From Deltaproteobacteria bacterium (GTDB lineage Bacteria; Desulfobacterota; RBG-13-43-22): a stretch of DNA of 34,775 nucleotides. The notes under the pieces are model-generated. The model saw only the letters and a program-made list of their open reading frames with translations. It had not been told where the DNA came from and did not search any database. The stretch covers positions 1 to 34,775 of the forward strand of contig JACRBX010000162.1 of assembly GCA_016219225.1 (NCBI GenBank), written 5' to 3'. Of the stretch, positions 32,757 to 34,775 are shown piece by piece (positions within the stretch are counted from its first letter, which is position 1; the number at the start of each line of letters is the position of its first letter). The translations under genes and the position numbers were made by a program.

Positions 32757-33092
32757 ATGACGATTAAAGTTTTCAAACAGAATGTAACCATTTGGCTTTT
32801 TATAACAATATTTTCTCTTCTTATCGGCATCATAGCTGCGGGGGGCGGGGACGGCTCTTATGTTCCGTTAAAATTATTGTTTCCGTTTATGATGTTGTCT
32901 ACGATTTTTAAGGATAGGATTGATACACCATTCATAATCTTTTTGTTCATTCAGTTTCCTCTATACGGACTACTGATAAATGCAGCTAAGAAGAAAGGCA
33001 ATTCCGTTTTGTGGATAACGACTTCTTTAATTATAACAATTCATTTCACTATTGTTTATATTTGTTTTAGATATGGCAGTAAATACTTTTAG
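32757..33092 (+). CDS. Small membrane protein, candidate immunity protein 2
   Basis: A 111-residue protein with about four hydrophobic stretches (TIWLFITIFSLLIGIIAAG, LKLLFPFMMLSTIF, FIIFLFIQFPLYGLLI, LWITTSLIITIHFTIVYICF). No family recognised. It follows the orphan RHS cassette as the 95-residue protein follows the full gene, but the two proteins are not alike in sequence, as expected if each is matched to a different toxin. Start taken at ATG 32757; a TTG directly after the RHS stop (32724) would add 11 residues. Function is inferred from position. Confidence 0.55.
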   Translation: MTIKVFKQNVTIWLFITIFSLLIGIIAAGGGDGSYVPLKLLFPFMMLSTIFKDRIDTPFIIFLFIQFPLYGLLINAAKKKGNSVLWITTSLIITIHFTIVYICFRYGSKYF

Positions 33093-33235
33093 ATAAATAA
33101 ATGGGCGATTTGTTAAAACTCGGGTCGTGACCAGATTTATACCCAACCCAGACCCATTGAGCATCTGACGATCGGCCGCAGCAGATCATGAGAAAAGGCG
33201 ACCATTCTCCTTGATCTGCGTTAGATAAGAAAAAA

Positions 33236-33520
33236 ATGAAAATTGGATCCCTTTTGTTGATTCCTATGCTTTGCCTGCCTTGTCTGGTTAGTGCCAAGGA
33301 ACGCAAAATCAATGAGCTGCCGATGTATGGAGGAAAACACACCCCGGAGGTCGAGCAAGACAAGAAAATCAGTGAATCCGCGGCCAAACTCGGATGGCAG
33401 TATTATTCTCGGGACGATTTGGACACGGCCATTAAGCCGTTCAATCAGACCTGGATGTTCGACCGCAATAGCATCGATGCGTTGTGGGGCTTTGGCTTGA
33501 TACAAAACCATCCTGGCTGA
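33236..33520 (+). CDS. Truncated exported TPR-like protein
   Basis: A signal peptide (KIGSLLLIPMLCLPCLVSA) is followed by ISESAAKLGWQYYSRDDLDTAIKPFNQTWMFDRNSIDALWGFGLI, a tetratricopeptide-like helix pair of the type found in longer exported or lipoprotein TPR proteins. The frame then stops (QNHPG, stop at 33518-33520) where further repeats would be expected. The following bases do not continue the repeat in another frame, so it seems a deletion or rearrangement joined foreign DNA here, not a simple frameshift. It sits at the right boundary of the RHS locus. It may be a remnant. Confidence 0.5.
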   Translation: MKIGSLLLIPMLCLPCLVSAKERKINELPMYGGKHTPEVEQDKKISESAAKLGWQYYSRDDLDTAIKPFNQTWMFDRNSIDALWGFGLIQNHPG

Positions 33521-33724
33521 CATGGAAAGGCTGGGGGCCGTGGCCCGATTCCTTCCCAATCCCGGGCGGATAACAAGAACTGAAAATGCCTCAACAACCA
33601 TTGGCTTCAAGGAACCTTTTTCTCCCAGGGTCGGGCCGTATGATCCGCCGCCGATCATCTTCCTCAGAGATCGGTTCAAAAAAATTTTGGGGCTTCAGAT
33701 AAAGGCGGTCTTCTTTAAAAACTA

Positions 33725-34240
33725 ATGAAAAAAATCTTTCTCATTTTTATTCTGACTTACCTGGTCTTGCATTTTAATGAAAGGGCAGGAGCCGATTTAT
33801 TCAAATGGGTGGACCCAAAAGGAGTAATCCATATTTCCGATCACCCCCCGCAAAATAAGGAAGTAAAGGGACCGGTCGAATCACTTCCGATCAATAAAGA
33901 AGGCCCTGGACCTAAGAGCCCACCTCATGCAGAGACCCAAAGCCGGTTTGACAAACCCGCACAGACGGCCAATACGGATAAAGAATTAAAGCAACCTAAA
34001 ACGCCTCGAGTCGAAATTTATACTACAAGTTGGTGTCCCTATTGCAGGCAAGCACGCGGCTTTTTTCAGTCGCGCGGCATTTCTTTTACGGAATATGACA
34101 TTGAAAGGGACAAAAACGCCGCCCTTCGTTTAAAAGAAATGAACCCCAGAAAAGGAGTCCCCTTAGCCATAATCAACGGGCAACGTGTCCTTGGTTTTTC
34201 GGAAGCTTCGTACAAAAAGGCATTAAAAGAGACTCCTTAG
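33725..34240 (+). CDS. Exported DUF4124-glutaredoxin fusion protein
   Basis: A 171-residue protein. A signal peptide (KKIFLIFILTYLVLHFNERAGA) leads into a DUF4124 segment (DLFKWVDPKGVIHISDHPP, residues about 24-42), a Pro/Lys-rich linker (about 43-94) and a glutaredoxin domain (95-171) with the redox motif C104-P-Y-C107 and the GVPLAIINGQRVLGFSE glutathione-site region. It probably acts as a thiol-disulfide oxidoreductase outside the cytoplasm, though its substrate is unknown. The architecture is common in Gram-negative bacteria. It starts at ATG 33725, with no strong ribosome binding site, and appears to stand alone. Confidence 0.88.
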   Translation: MKKIFLIFILTYLVLHFNERAGADLFKWVDPKGVIHISDHPPQNKEVKGPVESLPINKEGPGPKSPPHAETQSRFDKPAQTANTDKELKQPKTPRVEIYTTSWCPYCRQARGFFQSRGISFTEYDIERDKNAALRLKEMNPRKGVPLAIINGQRVLGFSEASYKKALKETP

Positions 34241-34280
34241 CCGTTACACAAAAAGCGTCTTTGGGGGCAGATCTTTCAAA

Positions 34281-34307
34281 TTGACAATGACAATATTTGC
34301 TTAGAAT
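34281..34307 (+). promoter_or_regulatory. Weak promoter candidate in the right-end intergenic region
   Basis: TTGACA (34281-34286), 15-bp spacer, TAGAAT (34302-34307). The hexamers are good, but the spacer is short. It would serve the genes at 34472 and 34662 and would transcribe the 78-nt inverted-repeat-closed element at 34384-34461. Confidence 0.35.
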
Positions 34308-34471
34308 TGGATCATGGGGATCCCTGCTTCGGAGCCCCCTCCCTGGAGAACTTGTCATCAGGATGGCGATTCTCTTCCCAAGTGATTCCAGCGTGCTAAA
34401 GAAAACCGAAGGGGACGGGCGAAAGAAAGGGGGCCGGGCCTAAAGGTAATACCGTGGAATCCTGAAAATCC

Positions 34472-34672
34472 ATGCCTAAAAATGGCCCCTATCTAATCAA
34501 GTCAGGACACAGGGAAGGACGGCATCTTGATTTTCTTTTTGACGAAGCCCCCGGAAGGCGTTACTATAGAAGTCCTATATCTATGAATTATGTCTCCCGA
34601 ATTCACAATCTTCTACAGCGAGGGCCAATCGGGGTTCAGGGATTAAAGGAAATGCCAAGAAATGTTCGCTAA
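34472..34672 (+). CDS. Small hypothetical ORF containing the 'RRYYR' element
   Basis: 66 codons from ATG 34472. The translation (FDEAPGRRYYRSPISMNYVSRI near residues 23-44) shares a short peptide with the non-coding element at 8742-8830, which suggests that this is part of a dispersed repeat and perhaps not a real gene. There is no convincing ribosome binding site. It overlaps the start of the next frame by 11 nt. Low confidence. Confidence 0.25.
   Translation: MPKNGPYLIKSGHREGRHLDFLFDEAPGRRYYRSPISMNYVSRIHNLLQRGPIGVQGLKEMPRNVR
34530..34600 (+). repeat. 'RRYYR' dispersed element, copy 2
   Basis: GACGAAGCCCCCGGAAGGCG and the following bases match 8778-8820 with about seven differences in 41. 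This copy lies within the small open frame at 34472-34672. Confidence 0.4.
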
Positions 34673-34775
34673 AACTCTCAAAAAATTTGGAGCAAAAGGC
34701 GCGACCCTCATCTTTACGGTTGGGACAGTAGTCCTTTCACTGGTCCTTACAAAACTGAGTGCGATCCTGATCGGA
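34662..34775 (+). CDS. N-terminus of a membrane protein, cut by the window edge
   Basis: Thirty-eight codons from ATG 34662 to the end of the window with no stop. The peptide begins MFAKTLKKFGAKGATLIF and continues with a hydrophobic helix (TLIFTVGTVVLSLVLTKLSAILIG), so this is the amino-terminal membrane segment of a longer protein. The basic-then-hydrophobic start resembles that of membrane-bound sensor or diguanylate cyclase proteins, but too little is visible to name it. AAGGA at 34645-34650 could be the ribosome binding site. Confidence 0.55.
   Translation, partial: MFAKTLKKFGAKGATLIFTVGTVVLSLVLTKLSAILIG

Noticed and set aside
33221-33679. Minus-strand open frame of 152 codons
   Set aside because: It lies opposite the TPR fragment, whose signal peptide and repeat are clear. 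The reverse translation has no recognisable feature.
34384-34461. Cyclic di-GMP-I or TPP riboswitch
   Set aside because: GGTAATACCG resembles part of TPP and GGGACG part of GEMM, but the CTGAGA and GGCAAACC cores are missing. Kept only as an unexplained structured element.

Overview
The window looks like chromosomal DNA from an anaerobic Desulfobacterota-type ("deltaproteobacterial") organism. The main pointer is a complete Wood-Ljungdahl carbonyl-branch operon (acsD-acsA-acsB-acsC-acsE) with monofunctional CODH and ACS subunits. It sits among deltaproteobacterial-style genes: PAS histidine kinases, an HD-GYP regulator, AlgI/AlgJ acetylation proteins, a giant NHL/RHS protein, and dispersed 'TTGAATCC...TTTCATGCTTC' intergenic repeats. 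The taxonomic placement is inference; no rRNA or marker gene is present.

Left part (1-8.5 kb). An MltD-like lytic transglycosylase, a small Cys-rich protein with a near-consensus promoter, and a minus-strand signalling operon (PAS histidine kinase -> receiver-GAF-HD-GYP -> zincin-like metallopeptidase) whose genes overlap. Next come a minus-strand pair (TolB-like propeller protein -> flavodoxin), a plus-strand UPF0104-type flippase-like membrane protein, and a minus-strand AbiEii-like nucleotidyltransferase with a 71-aa partner.

Middle (8.5-14.4 kb). A MoaD/ThiS-like protein without the usual terminal Gly-Gly, preceded by a near-perfect FNR/CRP-type box. A Phd/VapC toxin-antitoxin pair follows, with an exact palindrome between its -35 and -10 hexamers. 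Then an unknown minus-strand gene, the AlgI/AlgJ polysaccharide O-acetylation pair, and an outer-membrane beta-barrel protein.

Acetyl-CoA synthase operon (14.7-23.3 kb). The five genes encode the methyl-H4folate:corrinoid methyltransferase (AcsE), both corrinoid Fe-S subunits (AcsC, AcsD), CO dehydrogenase (AcsA) and acetyl-CoA synthase (AcsB). Together they make or cleave acetyl-CoA. All metal-ligand cysteines that I checked in AcsB and AcsC are present at the spacing known for the Moorella enzymes. AcsD carries an unusual TolA-like Ala/Lys/Glu tail of about 180 residues. The operon has a candidate promoter, several intercistronic palindromes, hairpins and short repeats, and a strong rho-independent terminator.

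RHS locus (23.4-33.1 kb). A 2459-residue Sec-exported, teneurin-like protein (YVTN propeller, three IPT/TIG domains, a carboxypeptidase-regulatory-like domain, NHL repeats, RHS/YD repeats) ends in a Cys-rich C-terminal domain. It is followed by a small membrane protein that may be its immunity partner. Directly after that lies a 1.1-kb second copy of the RHS core without its own clear start, joined to a different C-terminal domain and another small membrane protein. This is the layout of a polymorphic toxin with a reserve, exchangeable tip cassette, and is the most interesting system in the window.

Right end (33.1-34.8 kb). A truncated TPR-like exported protein, a DUF4124-glutaredoxin protein, a small unknown ORF carrying a dispersed repeat, and the first 38 codons of a membrane protein cut by the window edge.
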